Positions 15,470 through 24,292 of a stretch of 42,472 bases of DNA are shown one piece after another. The notes under the pieces were generated by a model, which made no database searches, had not been told where the DNA came from, and worked only from the letters and a program-made list of their open reading frames with translations. The DNA is from a virus, in the IMG/VR virus record IMGVR_UViG_3300040808_000654, positions 1 to 42,472 of that record. One strand, given 5' to 3'. Numbering within the stretch: the first letter of the stretch is position 1; each line of letters opens with the position of its first letter. The translations under genes were made by a program, and so were the position numbers.

Positions 15470-16110
15470 GAGCCTGTCCCTTGTTGTGCGCGAGACTTCA
15501 TTCCTATGGACCCGAGTCCACCCCCAAGAAGTGCGATCTTCCTGTCAACGTCTCTGTCTCTGGTGTCGTTCATGCCGCCAACCAGAGCGCTGGTCGTGGC
15601 GTTTGTGTTGTCTAGTTCCTTGCCCATAACGCCGTATCGCTCGAACTGGCGCGTGTACTGGTCTCTTGCACTCTGAGCGCCGCCCATGACAGCGTCTCTA
15701 GTGCGCTCCATGTCGCCCTCAAGAAACGTGGTGCCGGTGCGAGTAATCGTGCCCGCCAAGTAATCTTCAATCGGCGCGAAGCGAGTTAAGTAGTCTTGGG
15801 TCTGGGCGCGGATGATGTCTGCAAATAAGCGAGAAGCGCCCTCTTTGTCGTCTCCCAGATAAGCGTTTGGGTTGATTGTTCCGGTGGCTGCAAACTGTGC
15901 GGCTCTTGCCTCTTGCTCTGCGTCACCTGCCACGCCTCTGATCACATCTCCAAGTAAGCCGCCACCCGAGTAAGACTCGCCGCTCACTCCGGTAGTGGCA
16001 GGCTGGTAATTAGGCCCGTAAGTTGGAACGCCATCATCCCCAAAGTAAAACTGTGAAACCGCATCTCTGGCGTCTGGCCCTAGCTGGCCAATGAGAGTCG
16101 CAAAGTCCAT
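15466..16110 (-). CDS. Putative internal virion protein
   Basis: 214 residues, not recognised by family. It begins with a one-base overlap with the stop of the preceding gene (TGATG). An N-terminal mixed region with Gly/Ser/Tyr stretches is followed by charged helices (about 85-190) and a short Gly-rich end. No signal peptide or transmembrane segment. It belongs to the run of four genes upstream of the giant protein, which together look like the DNA-ejection module. Confidence 0.55.
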   Translation of the reverse strand: MDFATLIGQLGPDARDAVSQFYFGDDGVPTYGPNYQPATTGVSGESYSGGGLLGDVIRGVAGDAEQEARAAQFAATGTINPNAYLGDDKEGASRLFADIIRAQTQDYLTRFAPIEDYLAGTITRTGTTFLEGDMERTRDAVMGGAQSARDQYTRQFERYGVMGKELDNTNATTSALVGGMNDTRDRDVDRKIALLGGGLGSIGMKSRAQQGTGS

Positions 16111-16697
16111 CAGGGTCCGCCCTTGTCTTTCCCGAAGTAGTTAAATGCGTAGCCAGCGCCCATGCCTGCGGCAGTACCAAGTGCGTTCTGGCCCTGCATT
16201 TGATCAGCAAAATCCGTCATGGCCTGAGATCTGGCCTTGTCTTCCGCTGCTCTGGTGAGGCCGATCTGGCCCTGCATCGCCTCGCTCGCAACGCCCTGAC
16301 CCATCTTGATCACGTTCTGGACGCCACCGAGGTATCGGTCAGTGTTGTTGATGCCTGCGTCTGCGGCGAGAAGGCCTCTTGCGGTGCCAAGCTTCGAGTA
16401 CCCGTCCTGTAAGCCGCCAGAAAAACTTCCGGATGTGGGCGTCACTCCGCCCTTAGCGAGCAGTCCTGCCTGCAACTTCTGAAGCTGCGGGGAAAACTCT
16501 CGCTGTGCCGCATTAGATCCGGCGTCCATAGCCTTTTGGTACTGAGACGCATCGTCAGCCTGAAACACCTGCTGGATGTACATATCCTCCAGCGGGCGGA
16601 ATACGCTCTGGTAGCGATTGAAGTATTGAGCCGACTGCTCCGCTAACGCTCTGTATGCTGGGGTTTCATCTGGCTGTTCTCCGCCTCCACCACCCAT
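16110..16697 (-). CDS. Putative internal virion protein (P22 gp7/T7 gp14-like role)
   Basis: 195 residues, start MGGGGGEQPD after AGGAG. Helical, Gln/Ala/Gly-rich with many small residues (about 60-190) and a Gly/Ala-rich, mildly hydrophobic end (ALGTAAGMGAGYAFNYFG). Composition and position are like the small ejection proteins of podoviruses. No motif allows a firm assignment. Confidence 0.6.
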   Translation of the reverse strand: MGGGGGEQPDETPAYRALAEQSAQYFNRYQSVFRPLEDMYIQQVFQADDASQYQKAMDAGSNAAQREFSPQLQKLQAGLLAKGGVTPTSGSFSGGLQDGYSKLGTARGLLAADAGINNTDRYLGGVQNVIKMGQGVASEAMQGQIGLTRAAEDKARSQAMTDFADQMQGQNALGTAAGMGAGYAFNYFGKDKGGP

Positions 16698-16706
16698 AAC
16701 TTTCTC

Positions 16707-17111
16707 CTACAGATCTTTCCTATAAAGACTGGATACCTTTCGATATCCATGCTTTCTTGTGAGTCGCCCTATGGCGTCTATCGGGGTGACAAATTCAACA
16801 GCGTCGTGTCCCGTTTTTATGGCCAGCTCTTCCCACTCCTCGCGGTAGTGATCTGCTGTGCCGTACTCAGGGTCGTAAACAACCCAAAGCAAAAACTTGC
16901 TGATCCGCTCAAACTCGCAATACTGCGACTGAACTACAGCGAACCCCCTTTCTGTTCTGTCGCGATCCATGTACAGGAACGCTTTCTGACTCACGCAATA
17001 GGCGTAAATGTCCTCTGGGATCCACGGCGGATTGGTCGATTCTTTGACCAAAACAAGACCCTCGCGGACGGTTGGCCATACCTCTCTTATGTCAACCGGC
17101 TCCAAAGCCAT
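16707..17111 (-). CDS. GNAT-like small protein near ejection genes
   Basis: 134 residues from the ATG at 17111, which has GGAG at proper distance; the frame extends further upstream but that part has no ribosome site. The pattern (helix, WP..REGL, then beta strands RGFAVVQSQY and KFLLWVVYDP, then the helix EEWEELAIKTGH and a C-terminal RLTRKHGYRKV) fits a GNAT acetyltransferase fold, like T7 gp13 and related small proteins before the ejection genes. The acetyl-CoA loop is not clear, so catalysis is uncertain. A sigma70-like promoter lies upstream (17216-17243). Confidence 0.6.
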   Translation of the reverse strand: MALEPVDIREVWPTVREGLVLVKESTNPPWIPEDIYAYCVSQKAFLYMDRDRTERGFAVVQSQYCEFERISKFLLWVVYDPEYGTADHYREEWEELAIKTGHDAVEFVTPIDAIGRLTRKHGYRKVSSLYRKDL

Positions 17112-17215
17112 ACTTTTTCTCCGCGCACGGCAATGCCTGTGACTGGGCCACAAGCAATCCGTTGATATATAAGGAGTTTCCCGATCTGCCCCACGGGCGG
17201 GGTAATGCTTACATC

Positions 17216-17243
17216 ATCATAACGCGATGTTGCTAAAACTCAA
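17216..17243 (-). promoter_or_regulatory. Sigma70-like promoter before the ejection module
   Basis: On the minus strand TTGAGT (17238-17243), a 16-base spacer, and TATGAT (17216-17221). It lies in a gap without coding (17154-17248) at the head of the GNAT-like and ejection genes. A GC-rich hairpin (CCCC/GGGG, near 17188-17202) lies between it and the gene. Confidence 0.55.
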
Positions 17244-17248
17244 CGTAA

Positions 17249-17806
17249 CTACCACGTTATAAGGTTAAGTTCTGCCTCGGTTTCCGCCGCATTTATCTGC
17301 GCTCTCAGGCCTCTAGCCTTAACGTGACAGGCGTCAATGTGTGACGCTAGCGCCTGCCCTACCTGCTTCAATTCTGTGGCATTCAGGCTAACCGTGGAGT
17401 TATCGGACAAAGTCCATACCATTGTTAGCGTTGAATCTAACTGCGCTCTCTGAACTGCACTCATAATCCTAGACTGGCTGCGCTCATCGCACTGAAACGT
17501 GTGTGAGTTCCAATCAAATGTGCTGAACTCTTCTTGGTTTCTACAAGATTTGATGCGACTCCATGCCTGACTCTTCGCTTCATCGAGGTTCAGAACCCAT
17601 GACGCGGACGTATAATCGAAGTAATGAGCGCCAGAAGGCCTGTCACCCTTCGGCCTGATTTCTCCAGAGGAAACGTAAAAGTCATCAGGGTCGCCATCTA
17701 AATCTACCTGCAAATAGCTTCTGCCAGCCACAACAGCCGCAGTGGCATTCTTTTTGACAGAAGTAATCCGGCCATCAGGCTCGTAAAATACTGCTGCGAA
17801 TCTCAT
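17249..17806 (-). CDS. Tail-fibre assembly chaperone-like protein (DUF4376 type)
   Basis: 185 residues, overlapping the stop of the 933-residue receptor-binding gene by ATGA. The C-terminal 110 residues follow the DUF4376 pattern: a W..I...R segment, FDWNSHTFQCDERSQSRI, a WTLSDNSTVSLNATEL segment, then VGQALASHIDACHVKARGL. Such proteins follow fibre genes and help fold or attach the fibre. Partner here is most likely the preceding J-like protein. Confidence 0.75.
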   Translation of the reverse strand: MRFAAVFYEPDGRITSVKKNATAAVVAGRSYLQVDLDGDPDDFYVSSGEIRPKGDRPSGAHYFDYTSASWVLNLDEAKSQAWSRIKSCRNQEEFSTFDWNSHTFQCDERSQSRIMSAVQRAQLDSTLTMVWTLSDNSTVSLNATELKQVGQALASHIDACHVKARGLRAQINAAETEAELNLITW

Positions 17807-20604
17807 TTTTTGCTCGCCTGCACGACCATGCCAGCCTGCTCTCGTCTCCAGTAACCCTGACTGGCAGTTCCGCTATATGTTGCGTAAGCCTCGATGATAT
17901 AGCTTTCATTTTGCGCAATCGGCGAGGGAAATTCGGCAAAAGTTGCATACTGTACTTCACGCCCCGGTCTGTCTATGGCCTGCCAGACCTGACCCCTTGG
18001 AGATGCTGCGTTCCCCGAAGAGTTTATTCTGTTTAGCCTCATGAAAATGCTTTCCTGCATACCATCTTGGTGCTGACTGCCAAGCACTCCGCCAAATCTT
18101 TGCCTGCCAAAGACCAAAACTGAGTTGATGTCCTGCCATCCATCGCCCCAATCAACATTCATTCTGACGCACTCTGTCCATGCGCTGGAATTAGCGCCTA
18201 TTTTTATTTCTGTAGAGGGGGCCGCAAAGTCTTCTGAATCTGGGACGGTGATAGCATCGTCATCTATCTTCGCGGTCGTAACGCTAAGGTCTTTAATGAC
18301 TGCGCCAGATGCCTCAAAGACCCCCGTACTCCCGTTAAACTTTATGTACTTGGACGCATCGCCCATATTGAACGCGGCATAGCCATTGACGTTACCGAGG
18401 AAAAATCCAGACGCGGTCGAGTTGTAGTTACCGACTGTTTCTCCGCTGATAACTTGGGTCTTACCCTGAAAGATTGCAAAGTTGTTTTGGTTGTCTATCT
18501 GGATCTGGCCGGAGGTAATCTTTCCCGCGTTTAAGCTGCCAATTTCAGCATCGGTGATCGTTCCCTTCTCTATCGTTGCCGCAGTGATTTGGCCGTTATG
18601 GATAAACGCATCTTTAATGTAAACGCCCGCAGGAACTGTAATCGCGTCTCCGTTATCGTCATACGCTTGGTTGCCGTCTGCATCCGTTACGTTGTGCGTT
18701 GTTGTGAAGACCTTGAACGGGTAGTTGTCACCGACGTTTGAGTTCTCAGTTGCAGTTGAGTCTGCATCAGAAGTAATCGCAAACCTATCCGCCGCGACAA
18801 TGAATGCGGATCCTGTGCCTGTAGACGGCACTCCGGTGTTTGAAGTTGAGATCAAACCAAAACCAGCAACACTGCCGTTGTCATCTATCTTGATGGCGTA
18901 TTTGCCCTCTATTCCGTTAATAGATGAGTGGTGCTGCTGAAGCGTTAAGGTCTCGCTACCGACTGTGGTGGTGTAATTGGTGATCCCGCTAGAGATTGCG
19001 CTATCAGCGGCGGTCTTGGTGTAGTAGTACTGCTGGAGATTGGCTGTATTAGTGTAGTCGCCCAGCTCGTTTTGCACGTAAGTTTCACTGGCAAGCCCTG
19101 AAGTGGCTGACGCTATGGCTGAGTCAGTGTTGGTTTTGGTGTAGTAATTTTGGTTTAGGCTGGCCGTGGTGGTGTAACTACCAAGCGCGTTTGTAACATA
19201 AGTCGTGCTGGCAAGGCCTGATGTTGCGGAGGCTATCGCCGAGTCGGCACCCGTCTTGGTGTAGTAATTTTGGTTTAGGCTGGCCGTGGTCGTATAATCG
19301 CCAAGCTCGTTCTGCACGTAAGTCTCACTGGCAAGGCCTGATGTTGCGGCAGATATTGCTGTGTCTGCACCCGTTTTGGTGTAGTAGTTTTGAGTCAAGC
19401 TGGCCGTGGTCGTGTAATCGCCAAGCTCGGTTTGAACATATGACTGGGATGCTAAGTTTGTGGTCGCCGCAGCAATCGCTGAGTCAGCCCCTGTTTTGGT
19501 GTAGTAATTTTGTTGCAGGCTCGCGGTCGTAGTGTAGCTGCCAAGCTGGGTCTGCACGTATGACTGAGAAGCTAGGTTTGTCGTCGCAGCAGAAATAGCG
19601 CCATTTACGCCGCTAATCGTGTAGTAATTAGTGTTTAACTCAGAAAGTGTTGAGACGTTCTGATCTTGTGTAGCCGACACAAAGTCAACCAGATTTGTGT
19701 AGTTACCCACCTCAGTCCAGTAAGCGCTTCCTGTCGCTGGCGTTTGATTGGTGGACGCTTGAGACGCCTTCCAGATCTTACCGCTGTAGGTGACCATGTC
19801 GTTTACGGCGTAGGTCGCGGATGAACTCCAAGCGTTGATTGAGTTGAGATCTGAAATATCGCTTTGGATGCCCGTGATATCGCTTTGGATGCCCGTGATA
19901 TCGCTTTCGATGTCAGATATGTCCTGCTCTATCTGTGTGACGTCTGTCCCTGCATTACTAATAGCGGTATTCAAGCCGAGGCTGTTTACATCATCATCCA
20001 GAATGTCATCGATCAAGCCTGACACATACAGGTAGTCAATCGCAGTGGTCGCCGACGTTCCGGTTGAGCTATTAAATGCGGAGATTGCACCTAACCTATT
20101 AACCGCCCTTACCCAGTAGTAGTAAGTCGTACCACTGGCCAAACCGATGTCATGCCAGAAATGCGCGTCACCAAAATACTCATGATAGACGCCGTTTGCT
20201 TGCGCTACTGAAAGGTTATCTGCTGTGTGCCGGAAAATTTGAATCCTAGAATGGCCTCTGTATGGCGGCAAATTCCAGTTGAGAAAAATACGGCCAAATC
20301 CGCCACTGGCAGTCAAATTTGTGGGCTGTGTCGGCTGGTCTACTACACCACCGTCAGGATCGTTCGGATCTCCGCCAGCAACCACCTCTATGGTTCCGCT
20401 GTCAGTGACTAATCCAGATGCTTTTCTTAGGATGCCGGTGTCTAGCAGGTCTCTAAACGTGACCGCCCTGTCTATCAGGTTGCCGCGACGGCCAGTAAGC
20501 ACGTCCAAGTTCTCTGATACAGACTCAGCAAAACGCCGCTCCTGACCTGAGATGTCGGTCGGAACTTTAGCCAGAGATTTCCGTATTAAGGACTTTAGCT
20601 TCAT
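17803..20604 (-). CDS. Receptor-binding fibre with FN3, repeats and phage-lambda J-like C-terminus
   Basis: 933 residues. Order: N-terminal region (1-85); fibronectin III-like domain (about 93-185, with YYYWVRAVNRLGA); a trimeric coiled-coil-like stretch of seven-residue repeats (SDITGIQ, about 225-250); a carbohydrate-binding-like segment (about 258-305, WSSSATYAVNDMVTYSGKIW); about five 40-residue repeats (NYYTKTGADSAI..A, 321-530); then a part like the C-terminus of lambda tip protein J (AADRFAIT, PAGVYIKDAFIHNGQITAAT, GTITDAEIGSL) at about 590-720, and a C-terminal head. It probably binds the host surface. Lambda J domains are usual in siphoviruses; in a podovirus-type genome this is a mosaic. 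Confidence 0.75.
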   Translation of the reverse strand: MKLKSLIRKSLAKVPTDISGQERRFAESVSENLDVLTGRRGNLIDRAVTFRDLLDTGILRKASGLVTDSGTIEVVAGGDPNDPDGGVVDQPTQPTNLTASGGFGRIFLNWNLPPYRGHSRIQIFRHTADNLSVAQANGVYHEYFGDAHFWHDIGLASGTTYYYWVRAVNRLGAISAFNSSTGTSATTAIDYLYVSGLIDDILDDDVNSLGLNTAISNAGTDVTQIEQDISDIESDITGIQSDITGIQSDISDLNSINAWSSSATYAVNDMVTYSGKIWKASQASTNQTPATGSAYWTEVGNYTNLVDFVSATQDQNVSTLSELNTNYYTISGVNGAISAATTNLASQSYVQTQLGSYTTTASLQQNYYTKTGADSAIAAATTNLASQSYVQTELGDYTTTASLTQNYYTKTGADTAISAATSGLASETYVQNELGDYTTTASLNQNYYTKTGADSAIASATSGLASTTYVTNALGSYTTTASLNQNYYTKTNTDSAIASATSGLASETYVQNELGDYTNTANLQQYYYTKTAADSAISSGITNYTTTVGSETLTLQQHHSSINGIEGKYAIKIDDNGSVAGFGLISTSNTGVPSTGTGSAFIVAADRFAITSDADSTATENSNVGDNYPFKVFTTTHNVTDADGNQAYDDNGDAITVPAGVYIKDAFIHNGQITAATIEKGTITDAEIGSLNAGKITSGQIQIDNQNNFAIFQGKTQVISGETVGNYNSTASGFFLGNVNGYAAFNMGDASKYIKFNGSTGVFEASGAVIKDLSVTTAKIDDDAITVPDSEDFAAPSTEIKIGANSSAWTECVRMNVDWGDGWQDINSVLVFGRQRFGGVLGSQHQDGMQESIFMRLNRINSSGNAASPRGQVWQAIDRPGREVQYATFAEFPSPIAQNESYIIEAYATYSGTASQGYWRREQAGMVVQASKK
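19021..19640 (-). repeat. 120-bp tandem repeats inside the receptor-binding gene
   Basis: Five full units at an exact 120-base period (19021, 19141, 19261, 19381, 19501) plus part of a sixth from 19621, each starting with a form of GTAGTAATTTTG on the plus strand. Units starting at 19141 and 19261 are nearly identical. The DNA identity between units would allow unit gain or loss by recombination. Confidence 0.85.
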
Positions 20605-22382
20605 AGCTCAGCCATGGACTCCACGTACTTAACCATAGAAACGCCAGTGCGGGAGGATGAATCCGCTCTGTCGATCCTGACATCTATGTAAACTTCATTG
20701 TGCTTACTGCCGGACGGAAGGCGCTCTATCTGCTCGGCGTCTGATTCATGGCCCATGCCAAGAGAGTTGTCGGCAGTATCAAAATCTGTGGCGCGAATAG
20801 AAGCCCAGCCAGAGCGGCCCATTCCGTAAAGGGTGATAGCTCCAGCAGCCCCACCCGCACCTTCTGCGTTTATTTTCACCGCGCCGAAATTTACTGGTCG
20901 CGGAGAATAAAAGACCGAAGAGACGACCTTGGCCTCCATGAGGTCTGTGCCTTCAGCCCACTTCAGGATGTCTGTAGTGGCAGTGTTAGATGCGAGGTAA
21001 AGGGTGTCGCTTTTTAGATCGCTAAATCCCGCCGCTATCCTGCCCCACTCTCTGCCATCATTGGTGCCGTCGTCGTATGTCCCCTCCAGCCATGAAAAGC
21101 TAGGGGACTGTCCTCGGGGGTCGATCACAAAACCTGTTGACCTTAGAAAGCTGTTTACTGTTTCTGAAGTTTTTCCAAAGCCAATGTATTGGCCTTCCCA
21201 GAAAAATCCCTGCAACTCATCTTGCGCGGTAAAAGCATACTGGGACCACTGGTCCCTACTAAACACCATCTCTGTTAAGTTTCTTCCGCCAGAAGAGCTG
21301 AGCTGCATCATCCCATCAGGGGAGGGGTAGATAACCGAATCCCCCATCTCTGCAACACCTCTGGCGGATATGCAACTTTGAGGGAAGTCCAGCTCCGCTA
21401 GCGTCATACCGGCAGGGTCATTACCTGTAGCAATAGAAGGCTTGCCCTCTGTCAAAACCAAAATGCCATCAGGCAAATTTGCTAGCGCGACAATATTAAA
21501 GTTCGTTGTTAGCTGGTATTGCTCCGGCCATGCATGAGGTAAATAACGCTCGCTGAAGTAAAGGGTCTTGCCAGAGAATCCGGCAACAATGCCGTTACCA
21601 GCGTGCATGATTCCCTGCAAATCGGCAGGCGGCTCATCCCAGTCGGTGCTTGGCACTTCCTCGCCCAATCCAGAGTCTGAGGTAGAGTCAGTGAAAGCAC
21701 TGCCGCTGTTTCCAGCCGAAGTAATACTGGTCAGAACGCGGAAAACGCCGTCCTCGTCAGTTCGATAAAACCTGATATTTTGAATATTTCTGCCTGACGG
21801 TGCAGCGCCCGCCTCAACCGTTACCGTCTGATCTGAATAGACATCTACGATATCAGTGGCCGTTACCGTGGAAGGCGGACCCTCTTCGCCAAAGTTAGTC
21901 ACGTAGGTTATGGCATAGGCTCGGGATACAGGCGTTTCTGAATCTACGTTAGCCGACGTCGGGGGGCTAAGAGATACCGAGGGCGGGTTAGCTGGCTTGG
22001 GAACGCCAAGCTGATAGGGAGTAGAAAGGTTAGCGTCTGACTGACTATCTCGGACTCTCGGTGCAAGCGCTACTCCGGAGGCAACTTCTCCTGTGGTGTA
22101 AACCCTCTCAAAGGAATCATCAGGGACAGGGCTATCCATTATTGATACGAAGTCATCGAACGCCAGCCACTTGCCACCCTGAGTAAGGTAGATACGCTCA
22201 GTAGTGCCGACAAAGGAGTTGAGGTTTGCCGTGATGGATGCGGACGCTGGCTGCTTAAACGGCTTGATGTGGCCGTGGCCAAACTCAATGTTATAGGCCT
22301 CCTGCGCCATTCCGTCAGGCAGCTTCTTAGGGTCCACTTTTTCGGACATCCCGCGACAGTCTTGTATCGTGATCTCAGCCAT
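20601..22382 (-). CDS. Tail nozzle/stabilisation-like structural protein
   Basis: 593 residues. The start overlaps the stop of the 52-residue gene (TAATG), and the stop overlaps the fibre gene (ATGA). It begins like podovirus tail proteins that summarise parameters (LPDGMAQEAYNIEFGHGHI). The body is beta-rich with regularly spaced Trp/Phe/Gly motifs (ADLQGIMHAGNGIVAGFSGK, then LYFSERYLPHAWPEQ; ALANLPDGILVLTEGKP), as expected for a beta-propeller tail nozzle (P22 gp10 or T7 gp12 in role). It is probably the hub on which the fibre next to it attaches. Confidence 0.7.
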   Translation of the reverse strand: MAEITIQDCRGMSEKVDPKKLPDGMAQEAYNIEFGHGHIKPFKQPASASITANLNSFVGTTERIYLTQGGKWLAFDDFVSIMDSPVPDDSFERVYTTGEVASGVALAPRVRDSQSDANLSTPYQLGVPKPANPPSVSLSPPTSANVDSETPVSRAYAITYVTNFGEEGPPSTVTATDIVDVYSDQTVTVEAGAAPSGRNIQNIRFYRTDEDGVFRVLTSITSAGNSGSAFTDSTSDSGLGEEVPSTDWDEPPADLQGIMHAGNGIVAGFSGKTLYFSERYLPHAWPEQYQLTTNFNIVALANLPDGILVLTEGKPSIATGNDPAGMTLAELDFPQSCISARGVAEMGDSVIYPSPDGMMQLSSSGGRNLTEMVFSRDQWSQYAFTAQDELQGFFWEGQYIGFGKTSETVNSFLRSTGFVIDPRGQSPSFSWLEGTYDDGTNDGREWGRIAAGFSDLKSDTLYLASNTATTDILKWAEGTDLMEAKVVSSVFYSPRPVNFGAVKINAEGAGGAAGAITLYGMGRSGWASIRATDFDTADNSLGMGHESDAEQIERLPSGSKHNEVYIDVRIDRADSSSRTGVSMVKYVESMAEL

Positions 22383-22540
22383 TACTCTGCTTCCTGATCC
22401 CCGTCACCCCAGTGAACCACCACAAGCGCATTACATGACGAGCAGGACAAGTCTGTGATGGTCGTGTGTTCGCCGCCCTCTTCCCCTACGTCATAGTCAC
22501 TGAGCCACTTCAGCTCGCCTTCGCATTTGTAGCAGTTCAT
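22382..22540 (-). CDS. 52-residue zinc-ribbon-like protein
   Basis: Starts MNCYKCEGELKWL and ends with two more cysteines in LSCSSCNALVV: CxxC plus CxxC about 28 residues apart, a zinc ribbon. The ATG overlaps the holin stop (ATGA), and its stop overlaps the tail protein start (TAATG), so it is embedded in the coupled operon. GAGGGCG lies five bases before the ATG. Function unknown; small ribbons of this kind in phages often bind nucleic acid or a protein partner. Confidence 0.75.
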   Translation of the reverse strand: MNCYKCEGELKWLSDYDVGEEGGEHTTITDLSCSSCNALVVVHWGDGDQEAE

Positions 22541-22911
22541 TTCGCCCTCAACTTCATAATCTTGTCAGCGCCGCGAATACCGAAACTGGCGCTACAGCTA
22601 AGGAACAGCAGGTATGAAAACCAGTCCGGAAGCTTCTCCAGCTCCTGAAAGGCATCGCCTACGCGACCAATAATTTCTGGGTCATTCATTGCAACGCCCC
22701 ACATGATGCAGAGGACGGGCGCGGTTAAAATTATCGTGAACCACTCGTCTTTCCAGCTATTCGCTGACGCATCAGCCATCTTCGATTCCCAGTCAGCGTT
22801 GTTCTGGATAACCTGAAGCTTGGCTTGATGCTTGGCTTGCCGCTCCTCATGCTTATTGTTGAGGTAGCCGCCAACCAAATTTGTAATAGGGCCAATCAAT
22901 GCTTGCAACAT
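22537..22911 (-). CDS. Holin-like protein (GTA holin / 3TM type)
   Basis: 124 residues. The N-terminus has a weak hydrophobic stretch (MLQALIGPITNLVGGYL), followed by a charged helix and then SWKDEWFTIILTAPVLCIMW (about 51-70) and a last membrane segment (WFSYLLFLSCSASFGIRGAD, about 97-116). The SWKDEW motif and spacing match the holin family of gene transfer agents and marine phages. It would permeabilise the inner membrane at lysis. No endolysin is obvious next to it; lysis partners may be the DUF5675-like gene far upstream. Confidence 0.8.
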   Translation of the reverse strand: MLQALIGPITNLVGGYLNNKHEERQAKHQAKLQVIQNNADWESKMADASANSWKDEWFTIILTAPVLCIMWGVAMNDPEIIGRVGDAFQELEKLPDWFSYLLFLSCSASFGIRGADKIMKLRAK

Positions 22912-22914
22912 TTC

Positions 22915-23889
22915 TTACCCCGACTGATCTGTGGTTAATGTGCTCGGGTACGCTCTTCCTTCGCCCCAGATAATTCTTACGGCCCCTTGTCCTCCATCGG
23001 CTGCACCGGCTGCTGAATCATCTTCTGAACCAGAGCCGCCACCGCCATAATTTTTTCCTGAACCACCAGAACCTGCATTTCCACCCACAGTACCAGAGGT
23101 ATTGTCAACTCTAGTACCTGATGCGCCTTCTCCAAGCAATCCAACACCGCCTCCGCCAGCAGTTACCTTCGCTGTATAAGAGTTTACTCCTGAGTGACCT
23201 CCTCCTCCTCCGCCTGCGCCGCTAGTCGGTGCTCCAGTACCAGTTCCTCCGTTACCTCCATTTCCAGAGTAACCTCCGGCACCGCCTCCGCCTCCTGACT
23301 CATTGCCGTTGCTGCCACCGCCGCCATTGCCACCGTTGCCACCGCCGTCTGCTGTAGCATCTAAAGCGCCTCCTGCAGCAGTGCTATTAGAATTGTATGA
23401 TCCTTTTGTTCCGCCAGTACCGGCTATTAACGTAGTGCTTCCTCTTTTAACTTCACTGGTGCCGCCACTCGTTGCATCATTGTTTCCAGCCGAAGAACCT
23501 CCGCTACCACCTGCACCTACGATAACAGTTAGGGTTTCGCCAGCAGTTACGCTGATATCATTTTTCCACCCAAGGCTACCTCCTCCGCCCCCGCCGCCAG
23601 AATACCCGTTTACTCCAGACGTAGACGCAGAACCTCCACCGCCTCCGCCAACGCAGACAATGCAGACAGTGCTGACCCCCGCTGGCACCGTAAAAGTTGT
23701 GGAGCCTACTGTAGTAAAATCCTGCTGACCAACCGGCGCTACCAGACCCACCCAGTTCCCTAATTTCAGCGAAGTATATTGCTCTCGCAGTGTCCAGATC
23801 CCAGAAAACCCGCTTTGGTTAGGAGCGTTAAGCGGCCCAACTATGCGGCCATTTTTCTTAATGAAGCTGTCTACAAACTTAAACGTCAT
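22915..23889 (-). CDS. Glycine-rich adhesin-like tail protein
   Basis: 324 residues. After an N-terminal module (about 1-50) and a beta strand region (VGSTTFTVPAGVSTVCIVCV), the protein is a long run of Gly-rich blocks (about 75-300), ending in GGQGAVRIIWGEGRAYPST. Polyglycine-rich sandwich domains form receptor-binding tips in several phages. In the marine phage family of this kind the end WGEGRAYPST is characteristic. No strong ribosome site is seen before the ATG, only five bases from the previous stop, so coupling is likely. Confidence 0.75.
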   Translation of the reverse strand: MTFKFVDSFIKKNGRIVGPLNAPNQSGFSGIWTLREQYTSLKLGNWVGLVAPVGQQDFTTVGSTTFTVPAGVSTVCIVCVGGGGGGSASTSGVNGYSGGGGGGGSLGWKNDISVTAGETLTVIVGAGGSGGSSAGNNDATSGGTSEVKRGSTTLIAGTGGTKGSYNSNSTAAGGALDATADGGGNGGNGGGGSNGNESGGGGGAGGYSGNGGNGGTGTGAPTSGAGGGGGGHSGVNSYTAKVTAGGGGVGLLGEGASGTRVDNTSGTVGGNAGSGGSGKNYGGGGSGSEDDSAAGAADGGQGAVRIIWGEGRAYPSTLTTDQSG

Positions 23890-23894
23890 GGGGT

Positions 23895-24263
23895 TTAGGC
23901 GTCGTCGTATTCGTCGTAAGAAATGATGATCTCGGCGTCGCCAGACACAGAAGCACCCGCCCTGATCGTGTCGCTTTCTTCCAGATAAATCGGGTTTTCT
24001 TTGTTGACGACAACCAGCGTGGAGTCCGCAGGCACAGCAATAGTGCTGGTCAAGCGATACTGAGTCGTCGCGCTGGAATCGTAGAAGCTTACGCTTACAT
24101 CTACGTCTGCCGCGCCATCGACGTTTGAGACGATAATTGTATTTACCTTTATCAACTTGTCAGCGGGGCAAGTTAAGATGTCGGTAGTCAAAGTCGTTCC
24201 AAGCGCCGCGCCTACGGTTTTTCCATATAGGCTTGATACTTGAACAATGTTAGGTGCGGCCAT
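23895..24263 (-). CDS. Beta-rich structural protein (marine phage type)
   Basis: 122 residues, AGGAG before the ATG. Beta-sandwich-like pattern (LIKVNTIIVSNVDGAADVDV, VVVNKENPIYLEESD) with an acidic end (SYDEYDDA). This matches small structural proteins seen beside fibre genes in marine phages. The exact role is unknown; a decoration or fibre-linker protein is plausible. Confidence 0.6.
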   Translation of the reverse strand: MAAPNIVQVSSLYGKTVGAALGTTLTTDILTCPADKLIKVNTIIVSNVDGAADVDVSVSFYDSSATTQYRLTSTIAVPADSTLVVVNKENPIYLEESDTIRAGASVSGDAEIIISYDEYDDA

Positions 24264-24292
24264 GATCCATTCTCCTTTTGGCTAGCCGATAA

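Noticed and set aside
19021-19640. CRISPR-like array
   Set aside because: Units are 120 bp, contiguous, in frame and coding; there are no short repeats with unique spacers.
23303-23728. Pro-rich rightward frame
   Set aside because: Antisense of the Gly-rich adhesin, with no ribosome site or context.
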